This document shows positions 7,421 to 14,875 of a stretch of 36,714 nt of DNA, in pieces. Below the pieces are notes generated by a model that had not been told where the DNA came from, ran no database searches, and saw nothing but the letters and a program-made list of their open reading frames with translations. The DNA is from an uncultured Eubacteriaceae bacterium. GTDB lineage: Bacteria > Bacillota > Clostridia > Eubacteriales > UBA1433. The number at the start of each line of letters is the position of its first letter. Position 1 is the first letter of the stretch. The position numbers were made by a program, and so were the translations under genes. The stretch is from positions 1-36,714 of the forward strand of contig CALFLU010000004.1 in the NCBI GenBank assembly GCA_937880125.1, written 5' to 3'.

Positions 7421-7939
7421 ATGAATACAATAGATTTAGGCAAACGAATCAAAGAAGCTCGTATTGCAAAAAAAATGACGCAAAGCGAAGTGGTCGGTAC
7501 TTTTATCACGCGCAATATGCTAAGCCAAATCGAAAGCGGCGCAGCCATGCCTTCCATCAAAACTCTGGAATATTTGTCGAAGGTGTTGGAACTGCCCATT
7601 ACCCTGTTGGTTGATGATGAGTCCAACGATCCCATAGAAGCGCTCCTGACCGCCAAAAGATTACTCCAAAACAAAGATTATTTTTCCTTAATTGCAATGA
7701 AAGAAAACATTCCCGATGCACTGATCGATGAATTTTATGCACTGCTTACCATCGCCCATCTAGAACTCGCAAAAATGTCCTTTGAAGGAAAGGATTTTCG
7801 CATCGCCTTGCGCTTTGCCCAGGAGGCCATAGATTATGCCGGTGCCGGCATGTATGCCAATGAAATCAAAAAATCAGAAAGCATTCGCCTGTTCAATGCC
7901 TGTGCCGAAGAATTAAAAAAACAAAACGACAATACATAG
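7421..7939 (+). CDS. XRE-family helix-turn-helix transcriptional regulator
   Basis: A 172-residue protein with an N-terminal XRE/Cro-type DNA-binding domain (about residues 6-62: LGKRIKEARIAKKMTQSEV, then NMLSQIESGAAMPSIKTLEYLSKVLELP) and an all-helical C-terminal half of TPR-like character. I start it at the ATG at 7421, where the domain begins normally; an in-frame TTG/ATG pair 12-15 bases earlier is possible. It is divergent from nfeD-flotillin, and both promoters carry the same inverted repeat, so it is the likely repressor of itself and of that operon. The inducer is unknown; the helical C-terminus could sense a ligand or peptide. It ends at a bidirectional terminator shared with tlpA. 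Confidence 0.85.
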   Translation: MNTIDLGKRIKEARIAKKMTQSEVVGTFITRNMLSQIESGAAMPSIKTLEYLSKVLELPITLLVDDESNDPIEALLTAKRLLQNKDYFSLIAMKENIPDALIDEFYALLTIAHLELAKMSFEGKDFRIALRFAQEAIDYAGAGMYANEIKKSESIRLFNACAEELKKQNDNT

Positions 7940-7975
7940 CAGATGATTTGCAATCATGTCAAATCCATTTTTCAT

Positions 7976-8004
7976 AAAAAAGCAGCGAATCGCTGCTTTT
8001 TTTA
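7976..8004. terminator. Bidirectional terminator between XRE and TlpA-like genes
   Basis: An A-run, then AGCAGCGA (7981-7988) pairing with TCGCTGCT (7990-7997), then a T-run (7997-8004). It serves the convergent genes on both strands. Confidence 0.85.
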
Positions 8005-8559
8005 TTGTTTTAACAGAGCCAAGTATGCCTGCAGGGTTTCTTCACTGACCGAACCGATGTGCCTTTTCAACAAATTCCCCTCTGCGTCCACCAGCACGGT
8101 GGTGGGAATCGAGCTGATTTGATAGGCGTTTGCCGCGCTGGCTTTTTCGTCAAAATATACGGGAAATGTATAGTTCTTCTCCGTCAAAAATTGCTGTGCA
8201 GTCTGGCGTGTTTCTCTCTTGCCATCTGTCAAATCCACCATCAAAAAAACCACATTGTCTTTTTCTTTTAAATATTCGGCCTGAAAATCAGGCATTTCCC
8301 CCTGGCAGGGCGGGCACCAGGACGCCCAAAAATTTATCAACACAGGCTTTCCTTTAAAGTCCGATAATTTCACTTCCTTGCCCTCTGCATCATAGACAAC
8401 AAAGTCAGGCGCCGCCGTTTTTTGCGCCTGCGCAGTATTTTGCGTATTTGCGCCGGCCTGCGGCGATTGATAGTTTTCGGACAATTTTTGATAACCGAAA
8501 TAGACACCGATCAACACAACAACAAATATCACGATTCCAACCATTGTTTTTGATTTCAT
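8002..8559 (-). CDS. Membrane-anchored thioredoxin-like thiol-disulfide protein (TlpA/ResA-like)
   Basis: A 185-residue protein. An uncleaved signal anchor (about residues 7-25) is followed by a Gln/Ala-rich linker and a TlpA-like thioredoxin domain beginning with PDF (51-53). The redox site is WCPPC (C82, C85) and the cis-proline loop reads SSIPTTVLVD. Such proteins sit outside the membrane and reduce disulfides with electrons supplied by CcdA. The gene is last in an operon after a ferredoxin and ccdA, starting nine bases after the ccdA stop. That context supports a CcdA-dependent reductase; its client is unknown, since no c-type cytochrome gene is nearby. Confidence 0.92.
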   Translation of the reverse strand: MKSKTMVGIVIFVVVLIGVYFGYQKLSENYQSPQAGANTQNTAQAQKTAAPDFVVYDAEGKEVKLSDFKGKPVLINFWASWCPPCQGEMPDFQAEYLKEKDNVVFLMVDLTDGKRETRQTAQQFLTEKNYTFPVYFDEKASAANAYQISSIPTTVLVDAEGNLLKRHIGSVSEETLQAYLALLKQ

Positions 8560-8568
8560 TTTTTTCTC

Positions 8569-9240
8569 CTAACCGTTAAATAATGATAAAAAATATCCCA
8601 TCAATCCCGTGGCCATCAAAATTCCCACCACAACCAATAGGCTGCCCGAGATGATGTTGATGACTTTGTAGTGACGTTTGATAAAATCCATGGTGGATTT
8701 CAGTTGCTCCATAAAAATCGCACTGACGATAAAGGGAATGCCCAGCCCCAGCGAAAAAGTCAACAGCATCAACACACCTTTGATACTCTCTGTGCCGGAA
8801 GCTGCCAGCATCAATGCCGAGCCCAAAAACGCACCCACACAGGGCGTCCACCCCACGGAAAAAATTACACCGAACAAAAACGAAGAAAAGAAATTCATCT
8901 CCCTTGTTTTCATTTGCATGCGGCGCTCCGTATTGAGCGCTTTAATTTGAATAACACCCATAAAGTTTAATCCGAAAAAGATGACTACCGCACCTAAAAT
9001 CAGATTCACTATTTTGCTGTATTCATTCAAAAATCCGCCGACTGTTCCCGAAAACGCACCCAGCAGCGTAAAGACACCGGTAAAGCCGAGCACAAATCCC
9101 ACGGAGTTTTTCACGGCGCGCTTCGTGCTGCCTCTGCCGTCTTGTCCCATGAAATACGAGATGTAAATGGGCAGCATCGGCAACAGACACGGCGAAATAA
9201 ACGCAATAATCCCTTCCAAAAAAGTCAACAGATAATCCAT
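8569..9240 (-). CDS. ccdA: CcdA-family transmembrane thiol-electron transporter
   Basis: A 223-residue protein with about six membrane helices. The two redox cysteines of the family are present: C18 in ISPCLLPMLPIYISYF of helix 1 and C134 in GWTPCVGAFLG of helix 4. CcdA passes reducing equivalents from cytoplasmic thioredoxin or a similar donor across the membrane to TlpA/ResA-type proteins. It lies between a small ferredoxin gene (22 bases upstream) and the TlpA-like gene (nine bases downstream). The ferredoxin neighbour suggests electrons might enter from ferredoxin rather than NADPH-thioredoxin, which is an inference. Confidence 0.93.
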   Translation of the reverse strand: MDYLLTFLEGIIAFISPCLLPMLPIYISYFMGQDGRGSTKRAVKNSVGFVLGFTGVFTLLGAFSGTVGGFLNEYSKIVNLILGAVVIFFGLNFMGVIQIKALNTERRMQMKTREMNFFSSFLFGVIFSVGWTPCVGAFLGSALMLAASGTESIKGVLMLLTFSLGLGIPFIVSAIFMEQLKSTMDFIKRHYKVINIISGSLLVVVGILMATGLMGYFLSLFNG

Positions 9241-9262
9241 TTTTTATTCCCTTGTATTGTTT

Positions 9263-9490
9263 TTACTTCAGTGCAAGCGCACCTTTGGGGCACAGGCGCA
9301 CACACTTTCCGCACAAAATGCATTTTTCATCATCTACCTGCGGTGCGGCAAAGCCCACTTGTGTCAATGCACCCACCGGGCATATGCCCATTGCAGGGCA
9401 CACATGGTCTTGCGGACAGCGCTGAGGATCTACTTGCAGGGTTGCACTTGCATTTTTTTTAGTATTCTTTGAAGCATCATGTAATTGCAT
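9263..9490 (-). CDS. Small 2x[4Fe-4S] ferredoxin-like protein
   Basis: A 75-residue iron-sulfur protein. The C-terminal cluster motif is classical (CILCGKCVRLCP). The N-terminal one is unusual: RCPQDHVCPAMGICPVGAL gives Cys spacings of C-x5-C-x5-CP instead of CxxCxxC, with a DH pair inside. Clostridial ferredoxins carry two [4Fe-4S] clusters for low-potential electron transfer. It is the first gene of an operon with ccdA and a TlpA-like gene, so it may feed electrons into a membrane thiol pathway. The start follows an AGGAGGAATC-type ribosome binding site. Its promoter overlaps a sequence shared with the arsR promoter at 19.0 kb. Confidence 0.88.
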   Translation of the reverse strand: MQLHDASKNTKKNASATLQVDPQRCPQDHVCPAMGICPVGALTQVGFAAPQVDDEKCILCGKCVRLCPKGALALK

Positions 9491-9515
9491 TCTCTGATTC
9501 CTCCTATTTATTTGT

Positions 9516-9535
9516 ATATTATAATATTCTAATAT
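9516..9535. promoter_or_regulatory. Candidate ArsR-family operator, copy 1
   Basis: ATATTATAATATTCTAATAT on the plus strand. It agrees at 18 of 20 positions with 19000-19019 in front of the arsR-persulfide reductase operon. Its position over the -10 element fits repression of the ferredoxin-ccdA-tlpA operon. Confidence 0.6.
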
Positions 9536-9546
9536 ATCCTTGTCAA
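9518..9546 (-). promoter_or_regulatory. Consensus promoter of the ferredoxin-ccdA-tlpA operon
   Basis: On the minus strand TTGACA (9546-9541), 17 bases, TATAAT (9523-9518): a perfect sigma-A promoter. Its -10 and spacer are covered by the candidate operator at 9516-9535. Confidence 0.85.
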
Positions 9547-9608
9547 GTTTTTTCTTTCAATTTATCCTCCTCCTTTCGCTTTCATTAAGCAAATAACAAA
9601 GTAATCTG

Positions 9609-9617
9609 TGCTATAAT
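9609..9617 (+). promoter_or_regulatory. Extended -10 promoter of the first oxidoreductase operon
   Basis: TG-C-TATAAT (9609-9617), an extended -10 with a perfect hexamer. I see no good -35 at the right distance, which is acceptable for extended -10 promoters. The first gene starts at 9656 with AGAGAGG before it. Confidence 0.55.
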
Positions 9618-9655
9618 AGCGTTTATATCAAAATTACGGTAAAGAGAGGTAGAGT

Positions 9656-10198
9656 ATGAAAGAAATTCGTTTACACGGTCGCGGCGGTCAGGGCGTTGTC
9701 AAAGCTTCCCAAATCGTCGTCAAAGCCGCGGTGGGCGCCGGAGGATACGGACAGTTTATCCCCTTTTTCGGCGTTGAGCGCAAGGGTTCGCCCGTATTTG
9801 GGTTTTTGCGTCTTGACGACAAAGCCATCCGCAGAAACATGCAGGTCTACGAGCCGGATATCCTGCTCATTTTTGATGATACGTTAATTGAACTGCCTTC
9901 CGTTTATGAAGGTTTAAAAGAGGATGCCGTCGTTATCATCAATTCCAAAAAAACGATTCAGCAATTAAATATCCCCTCACAGGTGCGCGAAGTAGCCATT
10001 GTGGATGCAACAGCCATTTCGCTGGATATTTTCGGCAAAAACATTCCCAACACAGCCATGCTTGGTGCCTTTGCCAAGGTAACGGGATTGGTTGACAAAG
10101 AAATTTTGTTGGACGAAATTGCCGCCGAATTCGGCGAGAAAAATCGAACCGCTGCCTTGGACGGATACAACCGGGTCCAAAGCACACAATTAAAATAA
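9656..10198 (+). CDS. porG: 2-oxoacid:ferredoxin oxidoreductase, gamma subunit
   Basis: A 180-residue protein that opens with the gamma-subunit signature RLHGRGGQGVVKAS, followed by FGVERKGSPVFGFLRLDD and the later NTAMLGAFAK segment. The subunit forms part of the core of pyruvate- or 2-oxoisovalerate-type oxidoreductases, which oxidatively decarboxylate a 2-oxoacid with CoA and reduce ferredoxin in the cytoplasm. It is first in a gamma-delta-alpha-beta operon, the order known for four-subunit pyruvate synthases of Thermotoga and archaea. The delta gene follows after 11 bases. The family is firm; pyruvate as substrate is inferred from the alpha and beta subunits. Confidence 0.9.
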   Translation: MKEIRLHGRGGQGVVKASQIVVKAAVGAGGYGQFIPFFGVERKGSPVFGFLRLDDKAIRRNMQVYEPDILLIFDDTLIELPSVYEGLKEDAVVIINSKKTIQQLNIPSQVREVAIVDATAISLDIFGKNIPNTAMLGAFAKVTGLVDKEILLDEIAAEFGEKNRTAALDGYNRVQSTQLK

Positions 10199-10209
10199 AG
10201 GAGTATGCT

Positions 10210-10485
10210 ATGAGTGAAAGAAAACACATTTCCCCCATCGGCCAAGAAGGACTCTATGTGCTGGATACGGCCAGTTGGCGCACACACCGTCCGGTGATGG
10301 ATAAAAATACCTGTGTCGAATGCGGGATTTGTCTGAGCTATTGCCCCGTTAATTCCATCATCTTCAATGATGAAAACAAATATGAAATTACCTACAACTA
10401 CTGCAAAGGCTGCGGCATTTGTGCCGTGGAATGCCCCAAAAAATCCATTTCGATGGTTGCTGAAGGAGGAGAAGACCATGGGTGA
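10210..10485 (+). CDS. porD: 2-oxoacid:ferredoxin oxidoreductase, delta (ferredoxin) subunit
   Basis: A 91-residue protein with two [4Fe-4S] motifs, CVECGICLSYCP and CKGCGICAVECP, after a roughly 35-residue N-terminal arm that docks delta subunits to the complex. It relays electrons from the thiamine-diphosphate site to free ferredoxin. AAGGAG lies before the ATG. The last eight bases overlap the start of the alpha gene (ATG at 10478), so translation of the two is probably coupled. Confidence 0.92.
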   Translation: MSERKHISPIGQEGLYVLDTASWRTHRPVMDKNTCVECGICLSYCPVNSIIFNDENKYEITYNYCKGCGICAVECPKKSISMVAEGGEDHG

Positions 10486-11656
10486 AATTAAAGCGATGAC
10501 CGGCAATACCGCAGCGGCGGTGGGTGCGGCACTCAGTCGTCCCGATGTCATTGCCGCCTACCCCATTACACCGCAGTCTTCCGTGGTGGAATATTTATCC
10601 GACCTTGTCCATAACGGCAGCATTGCCTCTACCCTCGTGGCTACCGAGTCCGAGCACTCCGCCATGAGCGTTTTGCAAGGCGTGGCCTCCGCAGGCGGCA
10701 GAGCCTTTACGGCCACCAGCTCCCAGGGTCTTGCCTTTATGTATGAACCCTATTATCAAATGTCCACGATGCGTCTGCCGATGGTTATGGCCCTTGTTAC
10801 GCGTGAAATGATCTCTCCTTGCACGGTTTGGGGCGGTCAGCAAGATGCCATGTCGGTTCGTGACGCAGGCTGGATTCAACTTTACGCAGAAAACAACCAG
10901 GAAATTATGGATATGATTATCCAGGGTTATTTGCTCAGCGAGCATAAAGACGTCCTCATGCCCGTAAATGTGTGTTATGACGGATTTTATCTCTCCCATT
11001 TGGTGGAGCGCGTCGATATTCCCGAACAAAGCAAAGTGGACGCCTTCTTGCCTGCCGTAAGCTTTGACCACGTGGTCTTAGACCCCCTTCGCCCCATGGC
11101 GGTAGACTCCCTGACCAGCGGTGAAGTGCTCATGCGCTATCGCATGTCTCACTTGGAAGCAATGCAAAAAACACTGGACGTGCTGGAAGAAGTCGACGAA
11201 AAATTCTACGCCGCTTTTGGACGCAAATACGGCGGTGCCATCGAAGAATATCGCTGTGAAGATGCCGAATTTGTCATTCTCACCATCGGCGCCATGACGG
11301 GCACAGCCCGAGATGCCGTTGATTATTGCAGAGACAACGGCACAAAGGTGGGCTTAATCAAACTGCGCTACACGCGGCCTTTCCCGCAACAGCGTTTAAT
11401 CAAGGCGCTTGCAGGCAAAAAAGGGTTTGCCGTCATTGAAAAAAGCGTCTGCTACGGCTGGAACACAGGTCCCATGTATGTGGAAACCCGCTCGGCCGTC
11501 AGCGAAACCCTCAGCGGCCTGAGCCACTTTTCCGCCATCGGCGGACTTGGCGGCGCGGATATTTCGCTGAACCACATGATTAGCGTGATCGATACGCTGC
11601 AAGCCTCGCTCAATACCCCCGGTCAAAAACAGACCCTATGGCTTGTGAAAGAATGA
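10478..11656 (+). CDS. porA: 2-oxoacid:ferredoxin oxidoreductase, alpha subunit (pyruvate type)
   Basis: A 392-residue subunit. The N-terminal domain has AAYPITPQSSVVEYL and the TESEHSAMSVLQGVASAGGRAFTATSSQG region; then SVRDAGWIQLYAENNQE and VNVCYDGFYLSH, which are typical of pyruvate oxidoreductase alpha chains; then a C-terminal transketolase-like domain with IGAMTGTARDAVDY and LIKLRYTRPFP. I take the ATG at 10478 with GGAGGAGA upstream, inside the end of the delta gene; a longer reading frame from 10367 only overlaps delta. Together with beta it oxidises a 2-oxoacid to acyl-CoA. The usual GDHSD segment is replaced by WGGQQDAMS, so a different 2-oxoacid remains possible. Confidence 0.92.
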   Translation: MGEIKAMTGNTAAAVGAALSRPDVIAAYPITPQSSVVEYLSDLVHNGSIASTLVATESEHSAMSVLQGVASAGGRAFTATSSQGLAFMYEPYYQMSTMRLPMVMALVTREMISPCTVWGGQQDAMSVRDAGWIQLYAENNQEIMDMIIQGYLLSEHKDVLMPVNVCYDGFYLSHLVERVDIPEQSKVDAFLPAVSFDHVVLDPLRPMAVDSLTSGEVLMRYRMSHLEAMQKTLDVLEEVDEKFYAAFGRKYGGAIEEYRCEDAEFVILTIGAMTGTARDAVDYCRDNGTKVGLIKLRYTRPFPQQRLIKALAGKKGFAVIEKSVCYGWNTGPMYVETRSAVSETLSGLSHFSAIGGLGGADISLNHMISVIDTLQASLNTPGQKQTLWLVKE

Positions 11657-11672
11657 TAAGGAGAACATAAAG

Positions 11673-12593
11673 ATGAATTATATACAAACTCTACGAACCG
11701 CAAAAGATGTTGTCACCCCGGGCATGTCTGCCTGTCAGGGCTGCGGCGCAGAACTCATTTTGCGCAGGGTGCTGCAACTTGCGGGACAAAACACCATTGT
11801 CTGTGTACCCCCCGGCTGCCTGGGCGGCTCGGGCGTTGTGGGCTGGGACTATCAGACGGGTATGGAAATTCCCGTACACATCCCGCTGCTGACCAACACG
11901 GCCTCTTATTTATCGGGCGTATCGCGCATGTATCAGCGCAAAGGGCGCGGCGATGTCAACATCGTCTGCGTTGCCGGCGACGGCGCCACGGCGGACGGCG
12001 GCTTTCAGTCCCTTTCCGGCGCGGCGGAGCGCAACGAGAAAATTCTTTATATCTGCTATGACAACGAAGGATACATGAACACGGGCTTTCAGCGAAGCTC
12101 CACGACCACGCTGGGCTCGCACACTTCCACCACTCCGTTGGGTTCAGTCATCAGCGGCAAAGAACAACAGCAAAAATACCTGCCGCTCATTATGTCTATG
12201 CATAATCTTTCCTATTGCGCCACGGCTTCACCCTCGCACATGGCGGATATGGTTGCCAAAATCGAAAAGGGGCTTGCCTGGAGCAAAGAAGGCTTTGCCT
12301 ATATCCATATGTTTTCTCCCTGCCCCACGGGCTGGCTCTATGACATCGACCAGGGCATTCAAATCGCGCGCAAGGCGGTGCAGTCCAATTTCTTCCCGCT
12401 TTGGGAAATGGAAAACAGAAAGTATCGCATGACCTATGACAACAAAAAACCCATTTCCATCGCAGATTTTGTGAAAGATATCGGCAAATTCAGAGACCTC
12501 AGCGAGCAGGATTTAGCCGCCATTCAATCAATGGTGGACGACCGTTACGAAAAACTCAAGAAACTGTCTTCCGAGGCCGACTGTAACGAATAG
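11673..12593 (+). CDS. porB: 2-oxoacid:ferredoxin oxidoreductase, beta (thiamine-diphosphate) subunit
   Basis: A 306-residue subunit. The N-terminal SACQGCGAELILR carries the CxxC that helps ligate the proximal iron-sulfur cluster. The thiamine-diphosphate/Mg motif is GDGATADGGFQSLSGAAERNEKILYICYDNEGYMNTG (GDG to NEG). The later SPCPTGW is the conserved beta-subunit Cys region. It follows the alpha gene by 16 bases with AAGGAG before the ATG and closes the four-gene operon. I see no clear terminator behind it; the next gene has its own promoter 65 bases downstream. Confidence 0.93.
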   Translation: MNYIQTLRTAKDVVTPGMSACQGCGAELILRRVLQLAGQNTIVCVPPGCLGGSGVVGWDYQTGMEIPVHIPLLTNTASYLSGVSRMYQRKGRGDVNIVCVAGDGATADGGFQSLSGAAERNEKILYICYDNEGYMNTGFQRSSTTTLGSHTSTTPLGSVISGKEQQQKYLPLIMSMHNLSYCATASPSHMADMVAKIEKGLAWSKEGFAYIHMFSPCPTGWLYDIDQGIQIARKAVQSNFFPLWEMENRKYRMTYDNKKPISIADFVKDIGKFRDLSEQDLAAIQSMVDDRYEKLKKLSSEADCNE

Positions 12594-12658
12594 CATCCTC
12601 GTAACAAGTCAAATGGTGAAGTGATAACGTTCTCTACTTTCTTTTCATGCTGAAATCA

Positions 12659-12687
12659 TTGACTTTTCAGCGTGGTAGCAGTATGAT
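12659..12687 (+). promoter_or_regulatory. Promoter of hppA
   Basis: TTGACT (12659-12664), a 17-base spacer and TATGAT (12682-12687). A short hairpin (GCTGAAA 12649-12655 with TTTCAGC 12665-12671) overlaps the -35 and spacer and might be an operator or a remnant terminator. Confidence 0.6.
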
Positions 12688-12746
12688 AAGAGCGTTTAGC
12701 ACTTTATCCTATATTTATTATTTGGGTTCATATTTGGGAGGTAAAA

Positions 12747-14753
12747 ATGAACATTACATCTGTGTCACTTTTGGGTATTGTCGTCAGTATCCTCGCTTTG
12801 GTAGTCGCCGGATTGTTCGCAAAAAGCGTACTGAAAAAAAATCCGGGCAATACAAGAATGCAAGAACTTTCCAAGGCTATTCAAGAAGGAGCGATGGCAT
12901 ATCTCAAACGACAGTATAAAACATTAATTCCTTTTGTCGTCATCGTATTTGCCGTACTGTTTTTTGCCAAGGGCTGGCAAGGCGCCGTAGCTTTCTTGGT
13001 GGGTGCCGTTGCCTCGGCCATTGCAGGCTACGTAGGCATGAGCATCACCACACGCGCCAACTGCCGCACCACCGAGGCTGCACGAACGAGCCTCAACAGC
13101 GCACTGGGCGTCGCATTTCGCGGCGGTGCCGTCATGGGCTTTGCCGTGGCGGGTCTGGGACTGCTTGGCGTAGCGGCACTGTTTTTGCTCTTCGGTGATG
13201 CCGAAACCATCAACTCTTTTGCATTCGGCGCCAGCGCCATTGCACTCTTTGCCCGTGTCGGCGGCGGTATCTTTACCAAAGCGGCAGACGTGGGCGCTGA
13301 CCTGGTCGGAAAAGTTGAAGCGGGTATTCCCGAAGACGACCCCCGCAACCCTGCCGTTATTGCAGATAACGTAGGCGACAACGTGGGAGATACAGCGGGT
13401 ATGGGCGCTGACTTATTTGAATCTTACGCCGCAACCGCCATTGCAGGTATGCTTATCGGCTACTCGGTATTCAAAGGACACGGTGTCGGTGAATATCTCT
13501 TTATTATCATCGGCGTCATCGGCCTGGTGGCCTCTATCATCTCCAGCTTCTTTGTACGCACCGGCGAAAAATCCAATGCACAAATGGCATTGAACAAAGG
13601 TTTGTGGGGAACCAATATTTTGACGGCTATCGGCTGTTTTGCAGCGGTGCACCTCGTGTTACCCGCAACTTATGATGCCGGAAGCGTCATCATTACACCC
13701 AACAAAGTGTTCTTTTGCGTGCTGTGCGGTCTGGCAGTGAATATCCTCATCGGAATCATTACCGAATATTACACTTCTAACGCCAAAAAACCTGCACAAT
13801 CCATCGCCGAAGCTTCGCTTACGGGCGCAGGTACCAACATCATCGCCGGCTTGGCGGTAGGCCTCAAAAGCACAGCGCTGCCGATTATCACATTTTGTGC
13901 TTCCATATTGTTGTCATTTTACTTCGCAGGCGTATACGGAATCGCCATTGCCGCAATGGCCATGCTCTCTACTGCCGGCATCATCGTTGCCATCGACTCC
14001 TTTGGCCCCGTTGCCGACAACGCAGGCGGCATTGCCGAAATGGCGGGACTGGATCCCAGCGTGCGTGAAACAACAGACAAACTGGACTCTGTGGGCAACA
14101 CCACCGCTGCGGTGGCAAAGGGTTTTGCCATCGGTTCAGCGGCTCTGACCGCACTGGTGCTCTTTAATGCCTATGCAGAACTGGCAAGCCTTGATGCCAT
14201 CAACGTATTGGTACCCACCACCATCGTGGGACTCTTCATCGGCGCAGCCGTTCCGTTCTTGTTCTCAGCCTTTGCCATGGAATCTGTGGGCAAAGCCGCT
14301 TTTAAGATGATTGAAGAAGTGCGCAGGCAGTTTAGAGAAATTAAAGGTTTGCTCGAAGGCGATCCTTCGGCAAAACCGGACTATGCCAGCTGCGTAGACA
14401 TTGCCACCAAGGCAGCGATTCGTCAAATGATTTTACCGGGTCTGCTTGCCGTGGGCACCCCCATTTTGGTCGGATTTTTGTTAGGCAAAAACGCCCTGGG
14501 CGGCATGTTGGCAGGCGCCACGGTTGCAGGTGTTTTAATGGCCATTTTCATGTCCAATGCAGGCGGTGCATGGGATAATGCGAAAAAACATATCGAAGCC
14601 GGATTTTTCGGCGGCAAAGGCACCGATGCCCATGCCGCTGCAGTCACGGGCGATACTGTGGGAGACCCTTTCAAAGATACTTCAGGCCCTTCTCTCAACG
14701 CGCTCATCAAAGTTATGGGAACCATTTCTTTGATTCTTGCCCCGCTTCTATAA
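12747..14753 (+). CDS. hppA: Membrane-bound ion-translocating pyrophosphatase (K+-dependent type)
   Basis: A 668-residue polytopic protein of normal length with about 16 helices. The pyrophosphate/Mg site is clear: DVGADLVGKVEAGIPEDDPRNPA from D181, then DNVGDNVGDTAGMGADLFESY, and near the end GDTVGDPFKDTSGPSLN. It hydrolyses cytoplasmic pyrophosphate and pumps H+ or Na+ outward. Residues 450-455 read GNTTAA; an Ala at A454, where K+-independent enzymes have Lys, marks the K+-dependent subfamily. The Glu in DLFESY matches the gate-Glu position of Thermotoga Na+-PPase, so Na+ transport is possible but cannot be settled here. GGGAGG lies before the ATG. It has its own promoter and terminator. 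Confidence 0.96.
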   Translation: MNITSVSLLGIVVSILALVVAGLFAKSVLKKNPGNTRMQELSKAIQEGAMAYLKRQYKTLIPFVVIVFAVLFFAKGWQGAVAFLVGAVASAIAGYVGMSITTRANCRTTEAARTSLNSALGVAFRGGAVMGFAVAGLGLLGVAALFLLFGDAETINSFAFGASAIALFARVGGGIFTKAADVGADLVGKVEAGIPEDDPRNPAVIADNVGDNVGDTAGMGADLFESYAATAIAGMLIGYSVFKGHGVGEYLFIIIGVIGLVASIISSFFVRTGEKSNAQMALNKGLWGTNILTAIGCFAAVHLVLPATYDAGSVIITPNKVFFCVLCGLAVNILIGIITEYYTSNAKKPAQSIAEASLTGAGTNIIAGLAVGLKSTALPIITFCASILLSFYFAGVYGIAIAAMAMLSTAGIIVAIDSFGPVADNAGGIAEMAGLDPSVRETTDKLDSVGNTTAAVAKGFAIGSAALTALVLFNAYAELASLDAINVLVPTTIVGLFIGAAVPFLFSAFAMESVGKAAFKMIEEVRRQFREIKGLLEGDPSAKPDYASCVDIATKAAIRQMILPGLLAVGTPILVGFLLGKNALGGMLAGATVAGVLMAIFMSNAGGAWDNAKKHIEAGFFGGKGTDAHAAAVTGDTVGDPFKDTSGPSLNALIKVMGTISLILAPLL

Positions 14754-14770
14754 AAAGTATATTTTGTAAA

Positions 14771-14806
14771 AAAAAGACTCGAATTGTAAAATTCGGGTCT
14801 TTTTTA
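14771..14806 (+). terminator. Terminator of hppA
   Basis: An A-run, then GACTCGAATT (14776-14785) pairing with AATTCGGGTC (14790-14799, one G-T pair), then TTTTTTT (14800-14805 region). Confidence 0.88.
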
Positions 14807-14834
14807 TTGACAAAAATAAAAGGCGGTTTATAAT
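14807..14834 (+). promoter_or_regulatory. Consensus promoter of the SPFH gene
   Basis: TTGACA (14807-14812), a 16-base spacer and TATAAT (14829-14834). It starts at the very end of the hppA terminator. Confidence 0.8.
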
Positions 14835-14875
14835 ATGGTTATGATATCATTTTAATATCAAGGAGGCCATCTGAC

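Noticed and set aside
12647..12919. A 90-codon frame upstream of and into hppA
   Set aside because: Most of it overlaps hppA out of frame, and the part before hppA covers the promoter; no motif.
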